From positions 62,001 to 126,000 of the forward strand of contig JAHLLH010000006.1 in NCBI GenBank assembly GCA_020444265.1: a stretch of DNA of 64,000 nt, read 5' to 3'. Shown piece after piece: positions 8,521-16,062 of the stretch. Positions within the stretch are counted from its first letter, which is position 1. Each line of letters opens with the position of its first letter. The stretch is from a bacterium. Its GTDB lineage: Bacteria; Electryoneota; Electryoneia; Electryoneales; Electryoneaceae. The position numbers were made by a program, and so were the translations under genes. A model generated the notes under the pieces. The model was given only the letters and a program-made list of their open reading frames with translations, was not told the DNA's origin and ran no database searches.

Positions 8521-9566
8521 CGGTTTCGCTCCGCAGCAAATCGTGCAAAGCGGCAGAGCTGTTCACGATAGGTGGAGGGGGGTAACTCGTCGAGCGCTTC
8601 GCAGGCACGATTGGCATAGTCGAGCGCCACTTCTCGGGCGTACTCGATCCCCTTGTGCTGGTGGATCAGGTCGATCACTTCGGTCAGGTCAATTTTCTTT
8701 CCCTTTTTCCCCAGCTTCTTGGACTTGCGCAGGAGTCGCTGGACATGTCGCTTCTCACCGTCGCTCACCTGTTCGAGGGTGTGGATCAGGGGCAAGGTCA
8801 ACTTCGCCTGGCCAAGATCAAGACCGATCGGCTTGCCCAGTTCCTTGCTGCCATCGCCCAAGTCGAGCAAGTCGTCACGAATCTGGAACGCCACCCCCAC
8901 CAGTTCCCCATACTGGGCGAGCGGCTGACGATACTCATCGCCCAACCCCAGGGAGAGCGGACCCATCTGGCAGGCGGCACTGATCAGACTTGCGGTCTTG
9001 TCGCCGACCATGCGGAAATAATCGGTTTTGTCGAGGTCGAGTTTCCGTTGGCGGATCGCCTCAACCAGCTCACCTTCCGCGAGACGGATTGAACAATCGC
9101 TGAAGAGGTCGAGGACATCGAGACTGCGCTGCGCGAGCATGCCTTGCAGCGAACGGGCCAACATAAAATCGCCGAAGAGGACGGCGACCTTGTTGTTGAA
9201 GACGAGATTCAATGAAGGACGCCCACGTCGCTCATCCGCACGGTCCACGACATCGTCATGGACGAGGGTCGCAGTGTGAAGCATTTCGACGACTAGCGCG
9301 GCAATCAAGGTGCGTTCCGGGAGGGGACCTTCCACTCCACAGGCACGTGCCGAGAGGATGGTCAAGGTAGGCCGCAGCCCTTTCCCTTTTGAACGAACCA
9401 GGTAGGAGGCAACCTCATCGACAATCCAGATCCCCGACCGGATCACCTTCTTGAACTGGCGCTGAAACGCCTTCAGGTCATCCTGAACCGGGGAGAGAAT
9501 TTCTTTGAGTCGTTCGGGGCCGTTAGCCGGCAGGACGGGTCGTGTGGGGGTACGGACTTCCGTCAC
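8517..9566 (-). CDS. Long-chain trans-polyprenyl diphosphate synthase
   Basis: Condenses isopentenyl diphosphate units onto an allylic primer to make the prenyl side chain of quinones; it is cytoplasmic. The length of 349 residues fits octa- or heptaprenyl synthases. The two aspartate-rich motifs are LVHDDVVDRADERRG (first, metal and allylic binding) and FQIRDDLLDLGD (second). GKGLRPTLTILSA precedes the first. Product chain length cannot be read reliably, but the large-residue pattern before the first motif (MLHTATLVHDD) is typical of long-chain enzymes. It is ATGA-coupled to smpB upstream and to apbE downstream. Confidence 0.92.
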   Translation of the reverse strand: MTEVRTPTRPVLPANGPERLKEILSPVQDDLKAFQRQFKKVIRSGIWIVDEVASYLVRSKGKGLRPTLTILSARACGVEGPLPERTLIAALVVEMLHTATLVHDDVVDRADERRGRPSLNLVFNNKVAVLFGDFMLARSLQGMLAQRSLDVLDLFSDCSIRLAEGELVEAIRQRKLDLDKTDYFRMVGDKTASLISAACQMGPLSLGLGDEYRQPLAQYGELVGVAFQIRDDLLDLGDGSKELGKPIGLDLGQAKLTLPLIHTLEQVSDGEKRHVQRLLRKSKKLGKKGKKIDLTEVIDLIHQHKGIEYAREVALDYANRACEALDELPPSTYREQLCRFARFAAERNR

Positions 9567-10027
9567 CGGTTCGCCTCCTTCATCGCTCGATCGAGGTGCC
9601 GTTTCGATTCACGCTCCGCAATGGCGTGACGTTTGTCGTACTGCCGTTTCCCTCGTGCCAGGGCTATTTCAACCTTGGCATAGCCCCGGTCCGTAAAATA
9701 GACACGCAACGGGATGATCGTGTAGCTCTTTTCGAGTGCCTTCCGTGCCCAGCGACTGATTTCTTTTTTGTGCAGCAGCAAGCGACGGGGACGAGTGGCA
9801 TGGTGGGTAGCATACCCCTTGTTCACATACTCCGAAATGGTCACTCCAATCAGGTTCGCCTGACCATTTTCGAAGGAGACATGGGCATCGCGAAGGTTGA
9901 CATGACCGGCGCGAACGGACTTCACCTCTGTCCCCGAAAGGACCACTCCCGCTTCCAGCTTTTCCACGATCTCATAATCATGGAAGGCTTTGCGGTTCCG
10001 GATCTCTGGTGTTGTCCCACCACTCAT
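9563..10027 (-). CDS. smpB: SsrA-binding protein
   Basis: Binds tmRNA and delivers it to stalled ribosomes during trans-translation. The 154-residue length is normal. Visible hallmarks are NRKAFHDYEIVEKLEAGVVLSGTEVKSVRAG near the N terminus, INPxN-like KGYATHHATRPRRLLLHKKEI in the middle, and the basic tail (KRQYDKRHAIAERESKRHLDRAMKEANR) that enters the decoding centre. The start lies 17 bases after the response-regulator gene and the end overlaps the prenyl synthase by 4 bases. The ssrA RNA itself is not in the window. Confidence 0.96.
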   Translation of the reverse strand: MSGGTTPEIRNRKAFHDYEIVEKLEAGVVLSGTEVKSVRAGHVNLRDAHVSFENGQANLIGVTISEYVNKGYATHHATRPRRLLLHKKEISRWARKALEKSYTIIPLRVYFTDRGYAKVEIALARGKRQYDKRHAIAERESKRHLDRAMKEANR

Positions 10028-10044
10028 CGTTCTGCCAAAAAAAG

Positions 10045-10719
10045 CTATTTCAAGGTATCCATCAGCTGACGGAGTTTATCAAGCTCGGCGCATAACTCCT
10101 CTTCGCCCACCTCATCGTTGGCGAAGATATCCGCCAAGGTATCAAGGTGACTCTTCAGTCCATCCATCGCGTCATGGACCGATGCACGATCCTCGCCCTG
10201 GAGAGCCCGCATTTCAAGCTTCAAGGCGAGCTTGTTCCAGGTGAAGTTGACCCGTCGAATCCAGGTCGACACATCGTCACCCGCCATACTTCCCTGAGTG
10301 TGGTTCTCTGAAACCTGCTGAGTCAACTTCAAGGCGCGCAGGACAAAGTCTTCCGGCTCGAAGGGCTTGGGGATAAAGTCATCTGCCCCCTCTTCGAACG
10401 CTCGCAGGATGTAATCCCGTTCATTCAGTCCCGAACAGACGAGAACCTTCAACCCTGCAAGCTGACTTTTGCTTCGAAGTTGACGAAGTACCTCGAAGCC
10501 ATTCAAATTTGGCATCAGCAAGTCGAGTACCAGCAGGTCAGGATGAAACTCGGTCGCTACAGGCAGGACATCTTTGCCATCCAGCACAGAGCGGACCTCA
10601 AACCCTTCCCGTTTCAGCAGGATCTCCGTGAAACGGACCAGGGTCGGTTCGTCATCTGCGACAAGGGCGCGTTTGACCGCGCCCTTGTCGCTTGACGGTT
10701 GGTTCTGATGATCAGCCAA
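10045..10719 (-). CDS. Response regulator with C-terminal helical domain
   Basis: A 224-residue protein. Residues about 17-135 form a CheY-like receiver domain with the acidic pair ADDE (22-24), phospho-acceptor Asp66 in LLVLDLLMP, Ser96 and Lys118 in FIPKPF. The remaining 85 residues are predicted mostly alpha-helical (charged, heptad-like) with no DNA-binding domain I recognise, so the output is probably a protein contact. Its ATG lies 2 bases after the stop of the aldehyde dehydrogenase gene, and smpB follows 17 bases later. No cognate kinase is adjacent. The position inside a housekeeping run gives no clear hint to the signal. Confidence 0.85.
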   Translation of the reverse strand: MADHQNQPSSDKGAVKRALVADDEPTLVRFTEILLKREGFEVRSVLDGKDVLPVATEFHPDLLVLDLLMPNLNGFEVLRQLRSKSQLAGLKVLVCSGLNERDYILRAFEEGADDFIPKPFEPEDFVLRALKLTQQVSENHTQGSMAGDDVSTWIRRVNFTWNKLALKLEMRALQGEDRASVHDAMDGLKSHLDTLADIFANDEVGEEELCAELDKLRQLMDTLK

Positions 10720-10721
10720 GA

Positions 10722-12245
10722 TCAGTCACCAAACTTTATGCCCTGTGCCAGCGGCAGTTCGTGGCTGTAGTTAATTGTGTTGGTCTGACGGCGCATGTAA
10801 GCCTTCCAGGAGTCACTACCGGACTCACGGCCACCGCCGGTTTCCTTTTCACCACCGAAGGCGCCGCCGATCTCCGCACCGGAGGTGCCAAGGTTGATAT
10901 TGGCGATGCCGCAATCGCTGCCGACTGGGCTGACGAAGGTTTCCGCTTCGACCACGTTGTTGGTAAAGATCGCGCTGGAAAGACCCTGCGGGACCTCATT
11001 GTGCCAGGCCAACGCCTCGTTCTCAAAGTCCTCATAGGTGAGGATGTAGAGGATCGGGGCAAAGGTCTCGTTGTGGACGATTTCCCAGTCATGCTCGGCT
11101 TCGACAATGGTCGGCTCGACATAGTAGCCGCCATCCTTGTCGATGGTGCTGCCACCGGTCAGGATCTTGCCACCCTTCTTCTTGATGGTTTCGAGGGCTT
11201 CCATCATCTCCTCGACACCGGCCTGGTTGACCAGCGGCCCCATCAGGATACCTTCTTTGAGCGGATCGCCGATGGTCACCTGCTTGTACGCGTTCAGCAG
11301 CTGGCTCATGAACTTCTCTTTGACCGACTTGTGCACGATGACGCGACGGGTCGAGGTGCACCGCTGACCGGAGGTGCCGACGGCGCCGAAGAGCACCGAA
11401 CGGACCGCCATGTCGAGGTTGGCAGACGGGGTTACGATAACCGCATTGTTGCCGCCCAGCTCGAGAATGGTGTTTCCGAGACGTTCGTGTACAACACGAC
11501 CGACACGCTTGCCCATGTTGGTCGAACCGGTGAACGAGACCAGCGGAATGCGGCTGTCGTTGATCAGGCGCTCACCGACAGTACGGCCCTTGCCGATCAC
11601 CGTATTGAACACACCGCTGTAGCCATGCTTCTTCGCGACATCGTTGGCGATATTCTGTACCGCCACCGCGCAAAGCGGAGCGTCCGAAGAGGGCTTCCAG
11701 ATGACCGGGTCGCCGCAGACGGCTGCCAAGGCGGTATTCCAGGCCCAGACTGCGACCGGGAAGTTGAAGGCGGTGATGATGCCGACAACACCCAACGGCT
11801 GCCACTGTTCCATCATGCGGTGCTGTGGACGTTCCGACTTGATGGTTAAACCGTAGAGCTGACGCGAAAGACCGACTGCGAAATCGCAGATGTCGATCAT
11901 TTCCTGCACTTCGCCTTCGCCTTCGGCCTGGATCTTGCCCATTTCGAGGCTGACCAGCTTGCCCAGCGCAGTCTTCTTCTCGCGCAATGCATTGCCAAGG
12001 TCGCGGATCATATCGCCGCGCACCGGGGCGGGGACCGTACGGAAGGTCTTGAAGGCTTCGGTCGCCTTCGCCATCACGGCTTCGTAATCGTCTTCGTTGG
12101 CCTGTTTAATCGTCGCGATCGGCTGGCCGGTGGCCGGGTTGAGCGATACCAGTTCTTCACGGTCATCGCCGGTGATCCACCCATCGGGACCATAGCACGC
12201 ACCGGGATTTACATCTTGAATCCCGAGTTCCTTCAGGAAATCCAT
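10722..12245 (-). CDS. Aldehyde dehydrogenase, ALDH7 (alpha-aminoadipic semialdehyde) type
   Basis: NAD(P)-dependent oxidation of an aldehyde to the acid. The closest match by eye is the antiquitin/AmaB group, which oxidises alpha-aminoadipic semialdehyde in lysine breakdown. It is 507 residues long, as usual for the group. Key features are ITAFNFPVAVWAWNTALA, VSFTGSTNMGKRV (cofactor site), ELGGNNAVIVTPSANLD containing the general-base Glu, and GTSGQRCTSTRR with catalytic Cys296; GGNNA and GQRCT are ALDH7-like. The start has GGAGTGAGG just upstream, overlapping the end of a degenerate gene remnant. It is the first intact gene of the ALDH - regulator - smpB - prenyl synthase - apbE run. Confidence 0.9.
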   Translation of the reverse strand: MDFLKELGIQDVNPGACYGPDGWITGDDREELVSLNPATGQPIATIKQANEDDYEAVMAKATEAFKTFRTVPAPVRGDMIRDLGNALREKKTALGKLVSLEMGKIQAEGEGEVQEMIDICDFAVGLSRQLYGLTIKSERPQHRMMEQWQPLGVVGIITAFNFPVAVWAWNTALAAVCGDPVIWKPSSDAPLCAVAVQNIANDVAKKHGYSGVFNTVIGKGRTVGERLINDSRIPLVSFTGSTNMGKRVGRVVHERLGNTILELGGNNAVIVTPSANLDMAVRSVLFGAVGTSGQRCTSTRRVIVHKSVKEKFMSQLLNAYKQVTIGDPLKEGILMGPLVNQAGVEEMMEALETIKKKGGKILTGGSTIDKDGGYYVEPTIVEAEHDWEIVHNETFAPILYILTYEDFENEALAWHNEVPQGLSSAIFTNNVVEAETFVSPVGSDCGIANINLGTSGAEIGGAFGGEKETGGGRESGSDSWKAYMRRQTNTINYSHELPLAQGIKFGD

Positions 12246-12249
12246 GACC

Positions 12250-12830
12250 TCACTCCGCTGTTGTAGCGTGGTACTCTTCGAAGGCAGTTATCAAGCCGGT
12301 ATCCTCCCGCCCCCAATTGCCAGCATAGGGGCCGGTTCCGGTGCGCTCGACAAATACCCTTGCACCATTTTTCTTGAAGACTTGAAGGTACCTACTCCCT
12401 TCGTGAGGAGTCAAACTAACCCCCGTGCCGCCGGAGGCTTCGTCAAGGGAATTTTGGGACTAAAACGAGGAGCTCTACGGGGTCCAGGGATTTGGTTCGT
12501 CGGAAAAGCCACGCAGGGTTTCGTCGAGTAGCTCAATCTCCACCAGGGTCGGGGGAGTGAAGACCAGAAGATGTTTGCCGATCTGCGTATTGATGTCCTG
12601 CTCGATCTACGACCTCTATGAAAAACAGCGACATACCGACCACCTGCCATGACTATCGACTCAACGTTCGGCGAGCTTAAGGTGTCATCGATACAATCAG
12701 GTGGAGAGATTCGTCAGCGATGGACGAAGGGATCGAGATCAATGGCACTTGCCACCATGATCTCCGAGCTGGTAAAGTTAGGTTTTCCGAACCCTTCCTG
12801 CAACAACGCACTTTCTCAAAAAGCGTAAAA
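12250..12830 (-). pseudogene. Degenerate coding remnants upstream of the ALDH gene
   Basis: Read on the minus strand, this stretch contains protein-like segments in shifting frames interrupted by stops. About 12620-12830 reads SSEIMVASAIDLDPFVHR, then TGA, then RISPPDCIDD ... AGGRYVAVFHRG in the same frame; the last part resembles a GyrI-like effector domain of AraC-type regulators. About 12250-12450 reads YLQVFKKNGARVFVERTG followed by GPYAGNWGREDTGLITAFEE, ending at a TGA 4 bases before the ALDH ATG, exactly where an operon partner would end. I cannot name either parent gene with confidence, and the two parts may have different origins. No intact frame spans the region. Chance similarity is possible. 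Confidence 0.35.
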
Positions 12831-12936
12831 CTACTCTAAACACAAAAATTACGAAACGAGACCTTGGCTCACCTTTCTTTATCCCTGTATGGACAACGTG
12901 GTGACTGTGACGTATTGACTGTTCTGAACTACGGCA

Positions 12937-12969
12937 CAAAAAACGCGGGACAGAAGATCTGCCCCGCGT
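12937..12969 (-). terminator. Intrinsic terminator of the 31-residue peptide gene
   Basis: On the minus strand a 7-bp stem (ACGCGGG/CCCGCGT, extended after one mismatch by CTG/CAG) is followed directly by six T residues. It lies 22 bases after the peptide gene's stop codon. Confidence 0.8.
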
Positions 12970-12990
12970 GCAATCTGTTTTGATCGGATT

Positions 12991-13086
12991 CTATTCAATT
13001 GGTCCTGATGTCCCTACGGCTGTTTCGTCCAACAATGGTATTTCATCCACCATCGGTGGAGTGTAGGGTACTCGACAGTCATCCAT
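12991..13086 (-). CDS. 31-residue peptide of the PYxPPxxxEIxxLDE type
   Basis: A 31-codon frame plus TAG with AAGGAG 5 bases before the ATG and a strong terminator right after it. The peptide contains VPYTPPMVDEIPLLDE, which matches the 34-residue peptide at 1830-1934 at 9 of 15 positions without gaps; both then have Gly, Ser and GP in a short tail. A single Cys is present at position 4. No neighbouring gene looks like a partner: the closest are the degenerate region and an fmdB-type gene. Gene reality rests on the shared motif plus the ribosome-binding site and terminator. Function is unknown; a modified-peptide precursor or a small signalling peptide are possible but unsupported. Confidence 0.6.
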   Translation of the reverse strand: MDDCRVPYTPPMVDEIPLLDETAVGTSGPIE

Positions 13087-13658
13087 CGCGTCTCCTTGCT
13101 CCAATAGATCAGAAGCGATTGTTGTCTGAATCTGTTCCCACTGGTGAAGGGTCGCAGACATAAACCAGTTATGGGACTGACGTATGCAGACCCCGTATTG
13201 TGAAGCCTGAAAAGTGGGGGGCTAACAGAATATTACGAGTGGCTAGCATGCGCACCCCCCGTTGCATGCCATCCACCAGATTAAGAAGAATAAAACTCTT
13301 TATGGTGTCGCGATTTACCGAACCGTACGCAACTTTTGAGATTTATTACATTTAATCAAGTGTTAAATCAGCTTATGTGAAAAATGTTGCATAGCAGAGA
13401 GTCCTCTGCTTTCCTGCCCTAATTAGTTCCTGAACAATAACCAGGTACAGAACCAGGAGGGTATTGGAGTCCTATTGCTTGTCGCAAAACGAGGTGCCTG
13501 TCGCAAATATCGATGCTGACCGACAATAGAATGAGAGCGGTAGGTTTTCTAAATGAATTGCCAAGACGGTATATGAACTTAGAGATAGGGAAGGCTATCA
13601 GCATGACGGCATATCTTGAAATCCTATCACCCGATATGTTGGTGCAAACGCTAAAGAG
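13087..13658. other. Gene-poor region
   Basis: No frame in these 570 bases has both coding character and a ribosome-binding site. It is locally A+T-rich around 13330-13380 and probably holds the promoter of the minus-strand 31-residue peptide gene, though no convincing -35/-10 pair stands out. Confidence 0.5.
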
Positions 13659-13687
13659 AAAAGCAAAACGCGAGTCGTTTTGCTTTT
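13659..13687 (-). terminator. Terminator of the fmdB-type gene
   Basis: A perfect 12-bp stem (AAAAGCAAAACG/CGTTTTGCTTTT) around loop CGAGT lies 27 bases after the stop of the minus-strand fmdB-type gene, followed by TCTCTTT on that strand. Confidence 0.8.
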
Positions 13688-13714
13688 AGATAGTTCCGTG
13701 CCTGTGAAAAGCTG

Positions 13715-14044
13715 TTATTCCCCGGAGTTTTTGGATGCCTTCTCCGGTTTTTTTGACTCGCCATTATGCGTCGATGCCGATTTGTCCACTTTCGAACCAG
13801 CGTCGGAGGAGTCGCTGTGGCTGTGCCCGTTTGAATCGCCATTCGAAGGAACGCTGCTGTGGCCGTTCTTGTAGTCGGTGATATAGAAGCCACTGCCTTT
13901 AAAAATCAGGCCCACCCCAGCGCCGATGCGCTTTTTCGCGAGCGCACCACATTCCGGGCAGTGTCGTTCGGTTTCGTCGCTGATGCTGTGAAACAGATCG
14001 AACTGGTGATCACATTCCGTGCAGGCATAGGTGTACGTTGGCAT
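13715..14044 (-). CDS. FmdB-type zinc ribbon protein
   Basis: A small cytoplasmic zinc-ribbon protein of the FmdB/putative regulatory protein family. The start at ATG 14044 gives the family's usual MPTYxYxC opening and has GAGGAG 8 bases upstream; a GTG three codons earlier is less likely. Cys pairs are CTEC and CPEC. IGAGVGLIFKGSGFYITDYK is the conserved second half. The last 40 residues form a low-complexity Ser/His/Lys/Asp tail (NGHSHSDSSDAGSK...) that is longer than in many relatives. Molecular role is not established for the family. It is a single gene with its own terminator. Confidence 0.88.
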   Translation of the reverse strand: MPTYTYACTECDHQFDLFHSISDETERHCPECGALAKKRIGAGVGLIFKGSGFYITDYKNGHSSVPSNGDSNGHSHSDSSDAGSKVDKSASTHNGESKKPEKASKNSGE

Positions 14045-14491
14045 CTCAACCACTCCTCAAACACGTTGATCCGGGGCATATCGCCCGACGTGCCGTTTAA
14101 AAGCAAAGCACGTGCCGAAGCTGACACTCTTCTTGCAACATGCTGTTTTTCAAAACCTACCAGCGGTCGAACAACATCAACCGTGCAACGTGCGTCCGTT
14201 GCCATCTGCCAGATTCTGCCAACTTGGCACAGGTTTCTGACCGGCTGGCTGCCGGGGGCCAAATCTACCCCTTTTGATCGTGGTAGAGCAATGTTCGTAC
14301 GTCTGGAGGGGAGGCAAAGAGAAGGGAGTTGGGTGTGGTACGCTCCTCCTGCACGGGCGACCACGGATCTACCTGGGTCACTCATGGTGAGGTCGGGTAG
14401 CTGGATCCCGGATCAAGTCCGGGATGACAGGCAGGAACCACTGGGGGGCAACTACCTGCTCTGTATACATACCGAGCCACTACCACCCACC
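14045..14491. other. Intergenic region with a dispersed-type palindrome
   Basis: No supported gene. At 14405-14425 lies ATCCCGGA-TCAAG-TCCGGGAT, an imperfect-loop palindrome flanked by TGG and GACAGG. From memory this resembles a short palindromic repeat common between genes of many alphaproteobacteria. The rest shows no coding signal, and the open frames here lack ribosome-binding sites. Confidence 0.5.
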
Positions 14492-15925
14492 TCACCCAGC
14501 CTGGGCGAGGACAAGCGTCGAATCGGGATGGTCCTCCTGGGTGTCGATCAGGCTGCTGAAGATTTCGTAACGGTGGAGCACATCCGCAACGTACCTCCGC
14601 ACGGTTCGTCCACGGACAAATGCGTAGCCATCCTTCTGGTAATACTCCGGCTGCTCCAGCTTGGACAAGGCATCGGCCACATCCTTCCACTGGGTTGGAT
14701 CACCACCCAGCTCAGTCGCGAGGCGTCTCGCATTGGCGAGGTGCCCAATGCCCGCGTTGTAGGCGGCGATCGTCATCCGGATACGATCATCTTCCGTTGC
14801 GGAATCGTTGTAAATCATGTAAAGGCGACGCATGTACCGTGCCCCGGCGAGGATATTCTTCTCCGGGTCATAGATATCTGTAACACCCATTGCACGTGCG
14901 GTTCGAGGCATCACCTGCATCAAACCAACCGCACCCGCCCAGGAGACCTTTTCCGGGTAGAAACGTGACTCATGGTAGGCCTGTGCCGCCAGCAGACGCC
15001 AATCGATTCCTGTGGCACGGCCCGCCTCCTGGAAAAATTCATCGTAGCGACTGATCTGCCCATCCTGGAACTGTGCATTGTAGGCGGTGCGGTGCCGCAG
15101 AAAACGGTCCGCATTGTCGAAATAACGCCGTTTCAGGATATTGAAAAAGGCGCTACGATTGTGACGTTCCAGGAACTCGTTCAGTGCCGCAAGCAATTCG
15201 GGAGAATTGGGACGGACCGCCCAGCCGATCTCCTCGGGATCACTCACCGCCACCCCGATCTCAAGGCCGGGATAGAAATGTTGCTCGAGACGGGCGATAG
15301 CATCATCAACCACGGTCAACGCTGCCCTGCCACGTGCCACGAACTGGACCGGATCCTCGACTTCTATGATCTCATCATGGTACTCGAGGTTCGTCGGAAC
15401 TCCTTCTTTCCGCAAGTGCTGGAGACGTTCATCGTAGGAGGAATCCTTCCGTATGAGAACCGTCCTGCCCTTCAATTCATCCAGCGTCTGTGGCGGTGGT
15501 TCGGCTTCTGTCCCGACCGTCACCTGCTGCACATCAAGATAGGGCCTTGTAAAGGAGACCAATTCCTGACGTTCAGCGGTGATGCTCATCATCGAACAGA
15601 TAATGTCGCCTTTACCCTCGTAGAGGTAGGGAATCATGTCCGACCAGGTGGGCGGAATGACCACTTCGAGGAAGATGTTTTGCTCCTGGGCAAACTTCTG
15701 GATCAGCTCGAAATCAAACCCGCGTCGGGTTCCACGGTAAAGGTAGTAGGTCAGGGGATGGTTTCGTGTAATAACGCGCAGAGTGTCCCGCTCGAGCAGA
15801 TCTGGTAGATCACGCTCAATCGGGCGGCCGATGCCACCAGGCAGCAGAGAACAACCGGTCGCCCCCAGCAGGACCACGACTGTTGCACCCGCCGCCATTT
15901 TTCTCCAGCGAACACGAAATTTCAT
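14492..15925 (-). CDS. mltF: Membrane-bound lytic murein transglycosylase F
   Basis: Cleaves peptidoglycan glycan strands, forming 1,6-anhydromuropeptides, at the inner face of the outer membrane. The 477-residue precursor has a lipoprotein signal (VVLLGATGCSLLPGG). Residues about 45-275 are a solute-binding-protein family 3 domain (LRVITRNHPLTYYLYRG ... GFDFELIQKFA), as in MltF. Residues about 295-460 are the SLT domain, with catalytic Glu in AAQAYHESRF, then SWAGAVGLMQVMPRTA and AYNAGIGHLANAR. It stands alone; no strong ribosome-binding site is visible before the ATG. Confidence 0.93.
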   Translation of the reverse strand: MKFRVRWRKMAAGATVVVLLGATGCSLLPGGIGRPIERDLPDLLERDTLRVITRNHPLTYYLYRGTRRGFDFELIQKFAQEQNIFLEVVIPPTWSDMIPYLYEGKGDIICSMMSITAERQELVSFTRPYLDVQQVTVGTEAEPPPQTLDELKGRTVLIRKDSSYDERLQHLRKEGVPTNLEYHDEIIEVEDPVQFVARGRAALTVVDDAIARLEQHFYPGLEIGVAVSDPEEIGWAVRPNSPELLAALNEFLERHNRSAFFNILKRRYFDNADRFLRHRTAYNAQFQDGQISRYDEFFQEAGRATGIDWRLLAAQAYHESRFYPEKVSWAGAVGLMQVMPRTARAMGVTDIYDPEKNILAGARYMRRLYMIYNDSATEDDRIRMTIAAYNAGIGHLANARRLATELGGDPTQWKDVADALSKLEQPEYYQKDGYAFVRGRTVRRYVADVLHRYEIFSSLIDTQEDHPDSTLVLAQAG

Positions 15926-16062
15926 AAAAGAAAACGTATACTGATAAGTTGAATCGAGTCAAGCAAAATCGCTTCAAGAATCCCTCTTTTCGGGATCAAC
16001 TGCGAAATCCTGATGTTCGCATATCGAAACAATTCGTTTCTTACTAATGTGTTAACAAATGC

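Noticed and set aside
10692-11849. 385-codon plus-strand open frame
   Set aside because: Antisense to the ALDH7 gene. Long open frames opposite G+C-rich genes are expected, and no domain is visible.
12244-12531. 95-codon plus-strand frame beside the ALDH start
   Set aside because: Lacks a ribosome-binding site and lies opposite the minus-strand remnants, which read more like protein.
13419-13604. 61-codon minus-strand frame
   Set aside because: In the gene-poor A+T-rich region with no start signal; composition looks random.
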